From NCBI RefSeq assembly GCF_036588685.1, contig NC_086383.1, positions 46,582,448 through 46,646,447 on the forward strand: DNA of 64,000 nucleotides, read 5' to 3'. The DNA comes from Mytilus trossulus (taxonomy: Eukaryota; Mollusca; Bivalvia; Mytilida; Mytilidae). The stretch's first letter is position 1, and every line of letters begins with the position of its first letter. The notes under the pieces are model-generated. The model was not told where the DNA came from. It saw nothing but the letters and a program-made list of their open reading frames with translations, and did no database searches. Below, one piece after another: positions 38,301 to 48,099 of this stretch. Position numbers and translations under genes: made by a program.

Positions 38301-41300
38301 TCATGTTTTGCAGATTTTGTGTCTTAATATACTAATATATTAGGAAAATTATAAATATTTATACATATTTAAGTTAATTTAAAATCTCGCTGCTGAAGCT
38401 AATTGTTTTTTTTTACAGTAGTACCAAAGTTTAACTGGTCTTATTCTTCAATTTAGGCTCGAAAGTATTAAGATTTATATAAAACGGGGATTCTTCTTTC
38501 CGCCTAGTAATCGATCGTTTGCGCTAATGTTTCGTTTTCGCACATTTTTCAAGGGTACGTTATACGTCAAATGAGCAAAACAATTATTTGTTCCAATCTA
38601 AAAATGTATATGACCAACCATAGTATTCTGCATGATAAAATAAAATTACTATACCCTATTTTGGGACGCGCTGGTAATGCCTGCCAAGGTAAAAAGGAAA
38701 ACCATGCGTAGAATGTAAAACAGTGAAAATCATGCAAACTAGATCCTAAATTTGACAGCCATTGTATGCGACTGTTACAAATTCAGGCAATATATGAAAG
38801 TGACGAAAATTCGTTGCGATACACTGAAAGTGTACTAAAAATAATGGGAGCCATGCCTCATTTGTTTCAAGACCGAGTTAATCCATAGAAATGTAAACCC
38901 TTACGATGTATATGTGACTGATATTTACATGATAGTTTTTTTTATAATGAACAATTCAGTCGGGTGCAGTCTGTTTATGTTAGTACATTATTTCTGTTAA
39001 CTATTAAAGGATGTGAAAGTAAGTAGGCAAATAATATATGTCGTTATTATTCTGAAATTCTTTCTTAACACCGTATCTCAGAAATTGTCAGCATGCGTTC
39101 CTTAGAAAGTAGACTGATACTGAATATACAAGAAATTGTGGCTGTACCTGTTTGCTTACGCTACAAGGAAAATGTGATGTGTTGACAAGCGGCCGAAGAT
39201 ATTACAGTATACAAGACTTAAGGGCATACGATACAGTTACAGGGGAGGTAATGACGTTGCTAACGTAAAATGTTATTTTCGCGACGTCAAACTGTAACAT
39301 ATCGGTAAAAGATGCCTTGTTCGACTGATTTTTATCATTCAAACTGATTTAATTTAAAAGCGAGTTCATGGACCCCTATTTTTTAAAACAGCAATTTGTT
39401 TCATTTTGCAGGGAGATTATGTGACCCAAATTTTATAAAACTGTAAATAGAGGATTTTTTTTTAATTTTGATAAACATGCAGCAAAAAATGACTTTTTTT
39501 CCTCAATTCATTAACATTTGATAAATATCAGTTATTTCTGAATACAAAATGCATATTTTTTAGGATACTTATAAAATACAGAAATTACCGATTATTTAAC
39601 AAAAAACAATTTGTGTTTGTCTTTTATAACAAAATGCTATGTCTTTCTTTCGAAAACGAAATTACGGCCACAAATCTGAATTTTGAGCAAATATACAAAG
39701 TTTCGACCTCATTTTACTCAAAAAGTAGCACATGAAGGTATATTTTTCATTACATATTTAATTTAGTCAGGTTAAAAATAGCCTATATGCAAATTTTCAC
39801 GAACTTGTAAATACAGGATCAAAATTGTATCGTATGCCCTTAGCCCCAAGCACACGTTATCGGATAAAAGTAACAGACCCCGAACAGATAACATTTTTTT
39901 AGTCCTTTCATGTCCGTGAGAGGTCCGTCCATATCTGTTTCATGTCCGTTTTATCTGTCGACGTCCGTTCTGCCCGGAACTTTGAAAGGACGTCCGACAG
40001 ATGAAGTGACTGTTGAACGTCCGGAAGGCGTCCGTTTTTTACGGTACTCGTCTGTTTTGTTTCGGTTTTGTATCCGTAACTTGTCCGTTGGAGGTCCGGT
40101 AGACTAATTCAACAATGGACTTCTAACAGATAAACTGTTGTGAAACGGACATTAAAGGAAGGATTACGGATAAAACGGATACGTACTAAATGTAAATCCA
40201 TGCCAATCCAAAAAATTGCGTCAGAAATGCCAATTATTGGTTTGTCAGATTTCTTGAGTGACACGACTGTTTACTATTCGAGATGAATCTTGGAGTAAAA
40301 GTATATATGTCTTCACTGTAAATCAATTCTTATTCGGGCGAGACTGTTCCTTAATGTTGCAAATATAAACCTACCAGCTGTCGAAATGAGAAGACGGGAT
40401 TTATGGACAAGATCATGGAATAGTCCTGAAAGACGACGCATGTTTTATCTATATACTAGTAACCAACACATGACCAAACTTAGGTAGGAAGATCGACAGT
40501 CCTTTGTACACTTTTCTCGAATGCCCCCTTTAATTTCCCGATTATATTGTTCAACGGTTTCATCCAGTACACTTCTGTTATGTGTCCGTTTTGTGTGGTT
40601 CTCGTCCGTTGGATGTGCTTTCGGCATCCGTTCTGTCCGGTATGTTTCCGTTTCTCGTACGTTGTTTATCATGTGCGCTTGTTACGCGTTCGTTTTTTGG
40701 GGTTTTTTTTTGGCAGTACACTAATAAATTCCCAACGGATAAAACCTTTGTCAACGGAAACAAAATTTCATCCGTTCGAGCTATCCCGTAAAGTGTGACC
40801 ACAGCTTGATGCATGTTTTTTTATAAGTTGCTATTGTCTTTGAACTATCTGTCAGAAACTGCTGAAGTATGTTTTGAGGGAAGTATAAATACCCGGTCAC
40901 GTCCGGTCTTTATTATATGTTTGTTTTCTTCTGTTTTGTATCGATCTGATAAACAAAGCCCTTTGCAACATATTTTTATAGTTATTTCTAATGTTGGACT
41001 GTTACACGAACTTGCATCACTGTTCCAGGTTTACTTGAACTTGGATGGCGAGATATCTCATATGCACTCATACCACATCTTATTATTTAGATATTGGAGA
41101 GGGTTGCACCTTCAAACACTTTTAACCCGCAACTGTCTGTATGTACCTGTTCCAAATCCGGAGCCCGTAGTTCAGTGGTTGTCGTTGGTTTGTGTCCGTC
41201 ATATTTGTTGTTCGTAAGTTGTTTTTCTAATAAATAAGACCATTTGTTTTCGCATTTGAATTATTTCATATTTTTCATGTCGATGCCTTTAATAGCCAAT

Positions 41301-44300
41301 TATGCGTTGTGTGTTTTTCTCACTGTTGAAGGTCGGACAGTTGTCTATAACTTGCGTACATCCACTTTAATTCAACTTTGGTAGATAGTTGTCTCATCGT
41401 CAATTATACTACATCTCCTTATTTTTATATTGAGTGTTTTTGAAGTTAATAGAAATTAGTTCATACAGTTGTATATATATGACCTAAATCCCTCTCATGG
41501 TAGGATGGCTTACATTGCGTCTTTTCTGAAGGAAAATTGGTAGTTTATTTTCCATCGAGCTTAGTAATACTCAGTATTATTTTTTTTTTTCCATTTTAAT
41601 TTTGTTAAAAATCAAGCTGCACTTTTTATAAATAACACATTTACAACTTACTTAAAGTTTGAAATACAACACTACCGCCGATACCTGGACTGTTACTGTA
41701 TTGAGGGTTTCTAAATCCTGATAGACATATACATCCTGGACTCTAAACATAAAAAAAAAACACATTAAAAAAAATAACGTTGGTTACATAATTTGCTGAA
41801 ATGCTCTTATTCAAAATTCACCTGTTCACTATACATAAAAGAGGGCGAAGGATATCAGCGGGACATTCAAACTCATTGAAAATAAACTTGGCCAAACAAG
41901 AAAAATACAATATGACAAGCAATAGTACACAAAACACATCATTGACTACTATAGACTAAGCGACAGGAACTCCAAAAAAAAATGGGCGTTATCTCGGGTG
42001 CTCCGGAAAGGTCTGCAGATCCTGTTTGCGTCACATGTGTCACCGGTCGTGTTGTTCATGTGAGTAGAACAAACCCGATAACAAGTAGAATTCGATAGGT
42101 CACATTCAGTAAGGGGACGGTATTGTAGTTATGACATTAGAAACGTATCGGATATCATCTGAGAAACAGATATTCAATAACGGTCAACCAACTCGTGATG
42201 GCGTCTGGATTTTCTATTAAAATATGCGACAGCAGACGTATAATAAAAGAAACAATAACATGAAAAGGACATGATACATGTGTCACACTCAATAATGTGA
42301 ACATCAGACTCTAATGATTTTATCTGGTGTATTCCCAAACACATAATGTGACATTACCAAGATATAGGAATCGGAGTTGGTGTTCCAGAATTTTTTTATT
42401 GCTATTATCCTGTTTATGTACTACAATTATAATTGTTAGCATTTTTACATCAGAATATTAATCATTTATGGAAAACATCGAAATATTAAGTTACAGTTTA
42501 GTAGGCTATTAAGTTACGGTTTAGAAGGCAAGTTTTATTAATGTCTGTACTAAATATCCGTTTGTTCAGAAATACAGGATGAAAATGTAATATACGTTTA
42601 CCTTATATGAAAACAATAATATTTCTTGACTTTGACAATGATGCTGGCACGCTCCTAATGTTTCTGTATTGTACACATCTGTGTGCGAATACGAAGTCAA
42701 ATCCTGGCTACCTTTATGTAAAGAAGATACAGAATTGATACTCAAATAATATACTGAGTGCCAATGAAAACGCAACACTTTTGTTTTTCAAAACAAATCT
42801 TATAATTTTTATTTTATTTATATTAGATCATTGTATAGTTGGTTGAAAATGACTTTTAAGACAATTGTCGACAACTTTACGGTTGAGTGATTTTTGGAAC
42901 AAATGCGAAGTAAGGGTAATTTTGAACGGACAAAAACCGAGTTCACCGATTTTCAACATACGCACCATTTTCTGGATTTTGTCATTTAAAGCTTGGCTAA
43001 TGTCATGAATTTTCCCGCCCTTATTGTTAAGAAACTGCAATAAACAGCTGAGTAAATGCCAAGACTTTCAGACAACCAGCGACATGCAGTTTTGGGCATG
43101 ATCTAAAGTGGCCTTTCACAGCATACAATTACAGGAAGACTGAAGTTTTAGCCTCTACAATAACCCAAATTATCCACAATTTCAAACAAAATGGATCATT
43201 TAATGATTAGCCACATCAAAGGGTACAAAAAGCAAGAAACGCTCAGCAAATCCGAAACCTTTTGTCTTTCACATATCCGATATCGACTCTGGTGGCTGTC
43301 CAAAGGTCACGAGAGTTCAATGGTGGTCATGGGGAGCAATTACAGTAAAGCACCATTTAAGCATAAACTGTTCAAAGAGTACCACAGTCTTTCCTTAGTG
43401 ACACCTTAACGGCCGTCTGGCGTAAACATCGAATTCTGTAGACCAGAAATCATTCATTATTTACCAAAACCGTCAGTGGTGGTTACATAGACATTTGGCA
43501 CCCGCCTTTGCCAAAAGTCATGCTTTTCGCCAGATTTTGGTCTGATCGAGCAAATTTTGCATCAGATTTGACATAGTTTAGACAATGAAAACAACCACCA
43601 ATATCATAAAGTCAGCTTGAGTTTGCTTTGCGAGACAATCAGAATAACATTCCTCCGGATCACATTAAACGTCCAGGATGATCAATTACACGGCGCTGTC
43701 GAGATTGCGCTGCACCACGGAGTTGTTACATTTTTTGTTAGAACTGTGAGTTGATGATTCGACATTGGATTTTTCGTTTATCTGTTGCGCTCGAAAGATG
43801 ACAACAAACCATTTTTGTTTGATATCGATCTATTGTTAAAATTGTAAATTTTCAAGAACAATTTATTTGGAAAGATTATCATTTCTAATATAAATTCTAT
43901 TTTTGAAAAACCAAGTGTTGCGTTTTCAATGGCACTCAGTATAGTATACAGATATATAATTTAAGTACTTATTGGTAAATATATAAAAGTATAAAAATGT
44001 AGATAAATTATATCGACATTCAAAGAATCTCTCAAAGCTATATTAATATATTGAATATGAGACATTTACCATATTGTGATATGCCTACTTTTGGTCAATG
44101 TGCTAAAGTGGGACAAAGAAAAAGGGAATTAAAAATTCCATTATTATCATCTGTTCGCCTATCAATTTGTTTTACACACAAACATAAACATTTCTTGTCT
44201 CTCCATCCTCTGGGATTTGAAAGTATTTAAATGCTTAAATGGAAAATATGTTTGTAAAAGTTAACGACAGACTACGACAGCCGACGACGAACGACGGACT

Positions 44301-45008
44301 CAAGTGATGAAAAAAGCTGACTCGGAACTTTGAGCCAGGTGAATTATAAAGCACGTTATCAACTATTGGTATATATAGCACTCAATTTACTGAATGACAA
44401 CTTAAATCACTACTACGGTATTACTACAAATATAAATGTATATGACAGATACTGCACATGCCATTTTAGAATGTATCATCTTTATCTATATATATATAAT
44501 TCTGCTTAAATCATGTTACCTAAATTTTGAATCCAAGAAGTCTTAAACTTTGCCTCAGGAAGCCAAACTTCCATACGGTTACTTAATACAAAGTGCTGCT
44601 TTAAGATAGTAACATTACTTTCTATCACTGATAGCTGCATTTTACATGTTTCTATTGCTTGATTCCATGTTCCGTGATAAAATTTAAATCCAAGCGTGCC
44701 TAAAAAATATATTGAATGTATAATATCTAAATTCTCTACATGAGATTTGAGTTATTATATATATAAAATGTAAAGATTGACAGACCAATAAAGAGGTCAA
44801 ACTTTGAATTAAGAGAATTTGGTGTGAGATTGGGACCGTATTTATAAGATAGTTACATGAATAATATGAAATTGTAAAGATACATTATTGTTTATGGTCA
44901 TACCATTTCTTTTTCTAAACATGCATATATTCGAATCAAATGCTCACCATAGTCATAGATACATGTAGTAACAATTAGTAAAACAACGGTCCAGTCTGAT
45001 GTCAACAT
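23012..45008 (-). CDS. Gene A: putative type I transmembrane receptor with lectin-like and WSC-like ectodomain (9 exons)
   Basis: Exons 44948-45008, 44520-44699, 42602-42711, 41652-41742, 37985-38122, 28611-28730, 27253-27318, 23936-24014 and 23012-23399 all have AG/GT borders and compatible phases. They sum to 1233 nt, 410 residues plus stop. Order: signal peptide 1-20; C-type-lectin-like segment 21-80 (TWNQAIETC, VWLP); WSC/PAN-like segment 81-147 (ACQHHC, FSYK, CIC); cysteine segments 148-233; Ser/Thr stalk 234-255; helix about 257-278, followed by KRK; cytoplasmic tail to 410 with ten tyrosines. A surface recognition receptor, perhaps immune, is inferred from architecture. The lectin and WSC assignments are by eye and partial, with no obvious Ca2+-binding motif. 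I do not know a named orthologue. Confidence 0.8.
23578..23809. repeat. Eight perfect copies of a 29 bp minisatellite in gene A intron 8
   Basis: Units start at 23578, 23607, 23636, 23665, 23694, 23723, 23752 and 23781 and read GCACTTTGTTTGGCTGTATA followed by TAAGGTAAA. All copies are identical as read. On the gene's strand each unit contains a TATACAG acceptor-like triplet context. No spacers, so not CRISPR. Confidence 0.97.
23936..24014 (-). CDS. Gene A exon 8: transmembrane helix
   Basis: 79 nt, phase 1 to 2. It encodes about 22 uninterrupted apolar residues (LAVGLALGIFLI... AAFVIL), then KRKG as the cytoplasmic stop-transfer. Acceptor ATATTTTTCAG; the donor GTAAAT follows AAAAGG. Confidence 0.85.
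25748..25872. repeat. Imperfect inverted repeat, ~48 bp arms
   Basis: TGATACAAGCTATACTTTAT...GGCAGGCATTAT pairs with ATAATGCCTATCC...AAAGTAGTAGCTTGCATCA across a loop of about 30 bases, with scattered mismatches. It could be a foldback element or a decayed MITE. Confidence 0.65.
26280..26492 (+). mobile_element. tRNA-headed SINE with palindromic tail
   Basis: The head contains an A-box-like TGGTCTAGCGGGA and a B box GGGTTCGAATCCC, 50 to 60 bases apart, as in tRNA-derived SINEs. The body continues to GGGTTCATGTTTAGACGAGT. Instead of an ordinary tail, the last segment is repeated in reverse after a (TA)n centre, making a 74 bp perfect palindrome at 26419-26492. No intact tRNA can be drawn. Confidence 0.75.
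26419..26492. repeat. 74 bp perfect palindrome
   Basis: Each arm is 37 bp: TTGGGTTCATGTTTAGACGA plus GT and alternating TA, mirrored exactly. Symmetry centre between 26455 and 26456. It can form a cruciform in DNA or a perfect hairpin in the plus-strand transcript. Confidence 0.97.
27253..27318 (-). CDS. Gene A exon 7: Ser/Thr-rich juxtamembrane stalk
   Basis: 22 codons, phase 1 to 1, rich in Ser, Thr, Asn and Lys, without cysteine. It contains an N-x-T glycosylation sequon (NMT). Acceptor TTAACTAAAG, donor GTAGGT. Confidence 0.7.
28611..28730 (-). CDS. Gene A exon 6: second cysteine-bearing segment
   Basis: Forty codons, phase 1 to 1. Cysteines occur in TSCKF, RDCND and FACEQ. The spacing resembles exon 5, so the two exons may form one domain. 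Acceptor AACTCAACAG, donor GTATGT. It is separated from exon 5 by a 9.3 kb repeat-filled intron. Confidence 0.8.
31219..31305. repeat. Hairpin-forming inverted repeat
   Basis: GTAAACCGGGGC...ACTCACAAACT...TAAAAGTC pairs with GACTTTTA...AGTTTGTGAGT...GCCCCGATTTAC around CGAA. The arms are about 40 bp with several mismatches. Confidence 0.7.
31665..31995 (-). repeat. 357 bp repeat family, diverged minus-strand copy
   Basis: Shows the same block order as the other minus copies: CACTGGGTCGATG, CCCCGAGGGTATCAC, GTGTTGACTTGAGT, CCTCAATGCTCTTCAACTTT, GATGAGTCTATCGTAGAAGA, and TTTTAATCCTGGTATC. Confidence 0.75.
32466..33560 (+). pseudogene. Decayed reverse-transcriptase element
   Basis: Plus-strand frames encode an RT core: IPMGTNCAPLLADLFLY at 32661-32711 and the catalytic YIDD at 32793-32804, then YLDLHLEIDNDGRLKTKLFD and further C-terminal sequence. 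It is broken by an in-frame TAG (32718-32720), a frameshift near 32815-32825 and a TGA at 33215. Upstream, a FSTL-like segment appears joined directly to DKSYFVKNHSD, suggesting an internal deletion. 33220-33560 is its 3' region. The family may be Penelope-like, but I am not certain. Confidence 0.8.
33799..34234. mobile_element. 436 bp MITE, family 2, copy 1
   Basis: Inverted ends GGTGGCACGGTAGTATTT. Left flank TTCA (33795-33798), right flank TTAA (34235-34238). No coding capacity. Identical by eye to the copy at 35467-35902, in the same orientation. Confidence 0.88.
35467..35902. mobile_element. 436 bp MITE, family 2, copy 2
   Basis: Same sequence as copy 1. Flanks are TTAA (35463-35466) on the left and TTCA (35903-35906) on the right, the mirror of copy 1. 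Identity suggests very recent movement or duplication. Confidence 0.88.
36292..36666. mobile_element. TTAA-flanked MITE, family 3, copy 1 (375 bp)
   Basis: Begins GGAAGTTCG and ends CGAACATCC, flanked by TTAA at 36288-36291 and 36667-36670. Alignable over its length with 52693-53083. Confidence 0.75.
37868..37928. repeat. Inverted repeat 57 bp from gene A exon 5
   Basis: TGTGTCAGTGCAAGATCA and TGATCTTACAATGACACA are complementary with two mismatches, around a GC-richer centre (CCTCTGTCCTCCGGCCATCG). Confidence 0.65.
37985..38122 (-). CDS. Gene A exon 5: cysteine-bearing extracellular segment
   Basis: 46 codons, phase 1 to 1, acceptor TGTTTTAG, donor GTGAGT. Cysteines occur in ENCVTTTC, VSCD and NIC. 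CSNNGGLYYKRG loosely resembles a sushi or EGF-like start but does not match a full module. Domain unknown. Confidence 0.8.
39222..39839. mobile_element. MITE family 1, copy 2 (618 bp, inverted relative to copy 1)
   Basis: Reverse-complement counterpart of 16188-16806. Left flank TTAA (39218-39221); right flank TTAG (39840-39843), one base off the target. Confidence 0.85.
39851..40797. mobile_element. Possible non-autonomous element rich in GTCCG motifs
   Basis: Ends are a weak inverted repeat: CACACGTTATCGGATA at the left against CACACTTTACGGGATA (reverse complement) at the right, 13 of 16 matching. Both halves are crowded with GTCCG/TCCGTT and the complement CGGAC, about ten within 39910-40100. 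Such subterminal motif clusters occur in hAT-type elements; the superfamily is a guess. No target duplication found. Confidence 0.45.
41060..41430 (+). repeat. Mussel-type interspersed repeat fragment
   Basis: Landmarks are CATATGCACTCATACCACATC, CAAATCCGGAGCCCGTAGTTCA, GTTGTCGTTGGTTTGTGT and GAAGGTCGGACAGTTG. I recall the same order from many mussel sequences; the class is unknown. Confidence 0.45.
41652..41742 (-). CDS. Gene A exon 4: end of WSC/PAN-like segment
   Basis: 91 nt, phase 0 to 1. It begins SPGCICLSGF, which supplies the C-x-C expected after FSYK in exon 3. The acceptor follows a long T-run (TTTATGTTTAG); the donor is GTAAGT. The other two frames stop inside the exon or would need a different acceptor. 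Confidence 0.75.
41830..42215 (-). mobile_element. 3' fragment of the reverse-transcriptase element family
   Basis: The reverse complement follows 33190-33560 closely: GACGCCATCACGAGTTGGTT, GACCGTTATTGAAT, then GATATC.GATA.GTT, the CCGGAGCACC box and a final CGCCCTCTTTT. It is a 5'-truncated copy in gene A intron 3. Confidence 0.7.
42602..42711 (-). CDS. Gene A exon 3: first part of WSC/PAN-like segment
   Basis: 110 nt, phase 1 to 0, ending AAG before GTAAAC. The acceptor TCTTTACATAAAG at 42712 was chosen because it keeps frame with exon 2; an upstream TTTGAG at about 42740 would not. LGACQHHC and LFSYK match the C-x-x-x-C...F.. core of WSC-type domains. A decayed Tc1 element ends only 42 bp away. 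Confidence 0.72.
42754..43939 (+). mobile_element. Decayed Tc1/mariner element (1186 bp)
   Basis: Inverted ends of about 30 bp begin CTGAGTGCCAATGAAAACGC and are flanked by TA on both sides (42752-42753, 43940-43941), the Tc1/mariner target. Plus-strand relics of the transposase are seen: MPRLSDNQRHAVLGMI near 43056, and SPDFGLIEQI near 43540, corresponding to the conserved SPDLNPIEH region. Multiple stops and frameshifts make it inactive. Confidence 0.85.
44200..44345 (+). repeat. 3' end fragment of the ~1.15 kb repeat seen at 50860-52010
   Basis: Contains TTTGTAAAAGTTAACGAC..., ACGACGAACGACGGACTCAA, GTGATGAAAAAAGCT and ends GAGCCAGGTGAA, the characteristic end of the longer repeat. Confidence 0.6.
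44520..44699 (-). CDS. Gene A exon 2: C-type-lectin-like segment
   Basis: Sixty codons, phase 1 to 1, acceptor TTTTTTAG, donor GTAACA. TWNQAIETC...LSVIES resembles the W-x-x-A...C...L...I start of a C-type lectin fold, and EVWLP resembles its WIGL strand. Only one cysteine is present, so a full canonical domain is unlikely. A divergent Link/CTLD-like fold is the best guess. Confidence 0.75.
44948..45008 (-). CDS. Gene A exon 1: start codon and signal peptide
   Basis: The start ATG is at 45008-45006. Twenty codons follow, with hydrophobic core WTVVLLIVTTC, then a G that completes a glycine codon across the GTGAGC donor. A good acceptor (TTACTTTTACAG) sits just upstream at about 45016, so this coding exon begins at 45015 and at least one untranslated exon precedes it. 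Confidence 0.8.
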
Positions 45009-45859
45009 TGTCACCCTGTAAAAGTAATGATAATGTTGTTAAATGTATTTCATTTCTATATTTATCTATGACTCGAGGCAGAGCAATGCAGCATCTAAAA
45101 TATTAATTTAAAATCTAAATGAAAATTGATTTATTTTTAGAAAAGAATGGTGAAACTTTCTTCTGTCACACGTGTTACTTGTTTGTCAACCTATGCTAAA
45201 TCAATAGGGTCATAGACTTTTGTTAAAGTATCTTACTAGGTTTGTCATGATGAATTTGAACAAGTTTTTGGTGAAATGTATCATCTTGATTTCGGTTATA
45301 GGCATGCTTGTAGTTAAACAGTGAAGTGGCAAATCAGGAGAGGGTCTTATTTTACTAGTTAATGGACCGTCGGTACGTAATCCTACTCTTTGCCCGTCGT
45401 AGCCATTTTTTACGGTGCGGGTTTTTTAAAAATTGAAAAAGAGTTCATGTTGATTCTTTCGTTCAAAATTGTATCTCCAAGCTGATGGGAGCAAGGAAAT
45501 AACTCGACAAAATGTATATTTTTTTAAATAGTTCTCTAACTCTTGTTTTTTTTTGTATTTAATGAAGGTTTAAGTGCTAATTCATATGGTAAAACATTAT
45601 ACCATTATATTGGGGGCAAACTAAAGTAGTAAAATAAAAAAGAACAGACAATTAAACAAAAATACGTACATTTTCCTTTACAAAATGTAGACTGATAATG
45701 CAATACTTATGTAAGCAAGCTATCAAATACGGAGATAAAACAAAATAATTATTACTATCGATTTACATTACAAGATTCAATGCAGATAAATGTATTATAA
45801 TTATATACTTAAAATCGAAATTAAAATTAAAATTAAGATCGAACAAATGGTGTACTCAC

Positions 45860-46150
45860 TTGTATAAGTCTATTTAGTGATTCAAATGAAAACTGGTTTT
45901 CAATTTTCTGATAAGATAAAGTCAGATTTCTGTATCTAAAATTATCCCAACATTGTTAATTTGCATAGTTTCAATGATATGTCTATTTTAAAGGTAATTT
46001 TCCCATTTCTGTAATGAACGAGGAAGTTTATATACGGATAAGTTATTAAAACCATACCACTTTTAGATGATGTCATTTTCAATTTAATGATTAATTTCTT
46101 TTCTGAAAACATATAACCTTGCAGTAATACAAAATACAAATCAATGGATG
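45860..46150 (-). other. Possible 5' untranslated exon of gene A
   Basis: A strong donor (ACAA|GTGAGT) lies at 45860/45859 on the minus strand, and gene A exon 1 has an acceptor just upstream of its ATG that needs such a partner. The 5' limit is not visible and the coordinate given is only a guess. Confidence 0.3.
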
Positions 46151-47459
46151 ATTTGTAGTTACACCCCATCTCTATTGTTATAACTCATAGTTTCTATTTC
46201 TGAAACAATTTTAAAATTGAAATTGATCTATGGTTACGAATAAAAATGGATTTTGGCTACAGGGTCTGACGAACGAGGTTACTGGAAACCGCTGCTTCTA
46301 CACCTCTTACCACAGTCTATTGTTATGAAATTGATCATTTTTTTTAAAGTAGCATGAGCATGAAAAATTACCAAAAATGATGACGAACGTTTCCCGCATG
46401 TTTTGTTTCTCAAGAAAAAAGGGGGAGGTGTTTTTTTAAATAAAACCGTAACACATGTAAAATACATTTATGATGTTGCGTTCGTTCTGGTCCAGCATGT
46501 TTTGCTTCATTCAAAAATTGCTGATTTTTATTGCATGCTATGTATCTAATTTTTATTTCATGCTATGTATGTAGTCTCGATAATCCAGACACTCCATATG
46601 CAATGTGTTGGCTGTAAGAACGCATCGGATAACTCTGGTGCATCGAGACTAGCTATGTATGCTATTAGATAAGATTCAACTTTGTACAGGTCGACAACTC
46701 TAGATTTTCTGACGTCAGAATATATTTGCATAGTTATTTCCAAAAACACAAGGCCAATATGGCCTTGAAAAACTGACCAATCGACTCAATGAACTCCAAT
46801 GCATTGTGGGCTACTACGAGTAAACTACTACTTAAAACACGTGGAATTAGTGGGAAAACAGTCAACTAATATATTGTCTGGGACTCTCATTACACAAGTT
46901 TTTATTCTGCAAATATATCTAATGTAAAATATATAACGTAATCTTCAATTTGCATGCTCAGATTAAAAAAATATTGTTTACTGGCTTCACAATTCGACTT
47001 TCTTTTTCGCTTTGCAAAAGTAGTTGAACCGGTTATGTGCATTGTTATGAATTGAACCTGCATTAATTTCACGACATGAAACAGTTAAATATCCAATGAA
47101 GTGACCACTGTCCAGTAAGAAAATCATTTGAGCTCTTCAAACCGGTATAATGTCATTTCAAAATCCTTTCTGCATAGAAAACACGAAAATTTTCATTGAA
47201 ACACTTCTCTCTGAACTGAATGTGTATTTTTTTTTTTATCTTGACCTGAACTAAAAGTAAGAACATCATAATACAGTATGCTAAAAATAAGTGTTATGAA
47301 AGCGGCAGGGGCTGTTGTATTACAGATTGTGTAATATGTCAAATTAGACTGTTTTTAAGTTATGTAAATATTTTTATATTCGGTCAAAAGCTCCATAAAA
47401 GCTGTGTTGTATATTGTAACTTATGCCGAATCAAAATTAATTAATTATTTTGGCTTCTA
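46151..47459. other. Intergenic, no gene seen
   Basis: AT-rich sequence with short ORFs. A small palindrome AAGGCCAATATGGCCTT sits near 46750-46766. Confidence 0.5.
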
Positions 47460-47460
47460 A

Positions 47461-47880
47461 CTAGCTGTTAGTTAAGCTAGGTTCACACTGCCGATTAGAC
47501 CAACTCGTTCAATCTCGATCAAGATAAATAAAGCGATTGTCTGTCTCAATCGACAAGAATGTTCGGGGTGGTCTACCTTGGTCGTCATCGATCTGTCTAT
47601 CTAACCGAGAGTTTTTATCAGGTCAAAAACATTCGAGTAAGGACCGAGAAACCAGTCACTCGAGAAGGGATCGAGAATTCGTCGAGTAGTGATCGAATGG
47701 ATCGCGAAAGGCTCGCGTAGAGATCGAGTTTGGTCGGAATACAAATAGTTTACCGATCAGTACTCGATCATTTCGATCTTTAATTTGCTTGACTAATATC
47801 CGATCATTTCCCGACAACCTGTACGATATGTGGTCAAGATTAACTCGACCAAGGCCCGATCGCTCCATGATCCTGCGACT
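47461..47880. repeat. GATCGA-rich block, possible non-autonomous element
   Basis: GATC and TCGA tetramers are densely packed on both strands (e.g. GGGATCGAGAATTCGTCGAG, ACTCGATCATTTCGATC), unlike the AT-rich flanks. It begins GGTTCACACTGCCGA. No clear opposite terminal repeat seen. Confidence 0.4.
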
Positions 47881-48099
47881 TCTATATTTTTAAAGGGAGA
47901 AATGATTCTAAAAGGGTTTTTTTCGTTTCAGTCTTCAATGTAACTACATGAATCAGTATTTGTTTCGTTTAACAACATACTTATTAGCAAGATCAGATGT
48001 TCAAAGTAAAAACATGAAGCTGTTAGATTATGAGTTTCAGAAATAGTTTAAGAGTTAGTAATTTAAGAGATATTTTTTTTAAAGCGCAGTGTCCTATAG

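Larger units (their letters stand above)
38123..41651 (-). other. Gene A intron 4 (3.5 kb)
   Basis: 38123-39217 AT-rich, nothing recognised. Then the family 1 MITE (39222-39839), the GTCCG-rich segment (39851-40797) and a mussel-type repeat at about 41060-41430 through which a 134-codon spurious ORF reads. Confidence 0.6.

Noticed and set aside
40813-41217. 134-codon plus-strand ORF, the longest in the window
   Set aside because: Its second half reads through a dispersed mussel-type repeat and it has no recognisable domain; it lies antisense in gene A intron 4.
45942-46169. 75-codon minus-strand ORF as an alternative first exon of gene A
   Set aside because: It has no signal-peptide pattern joined to a donor in the right phase, while exon 1 at 44948-45008 already has a good start and signal peptide.
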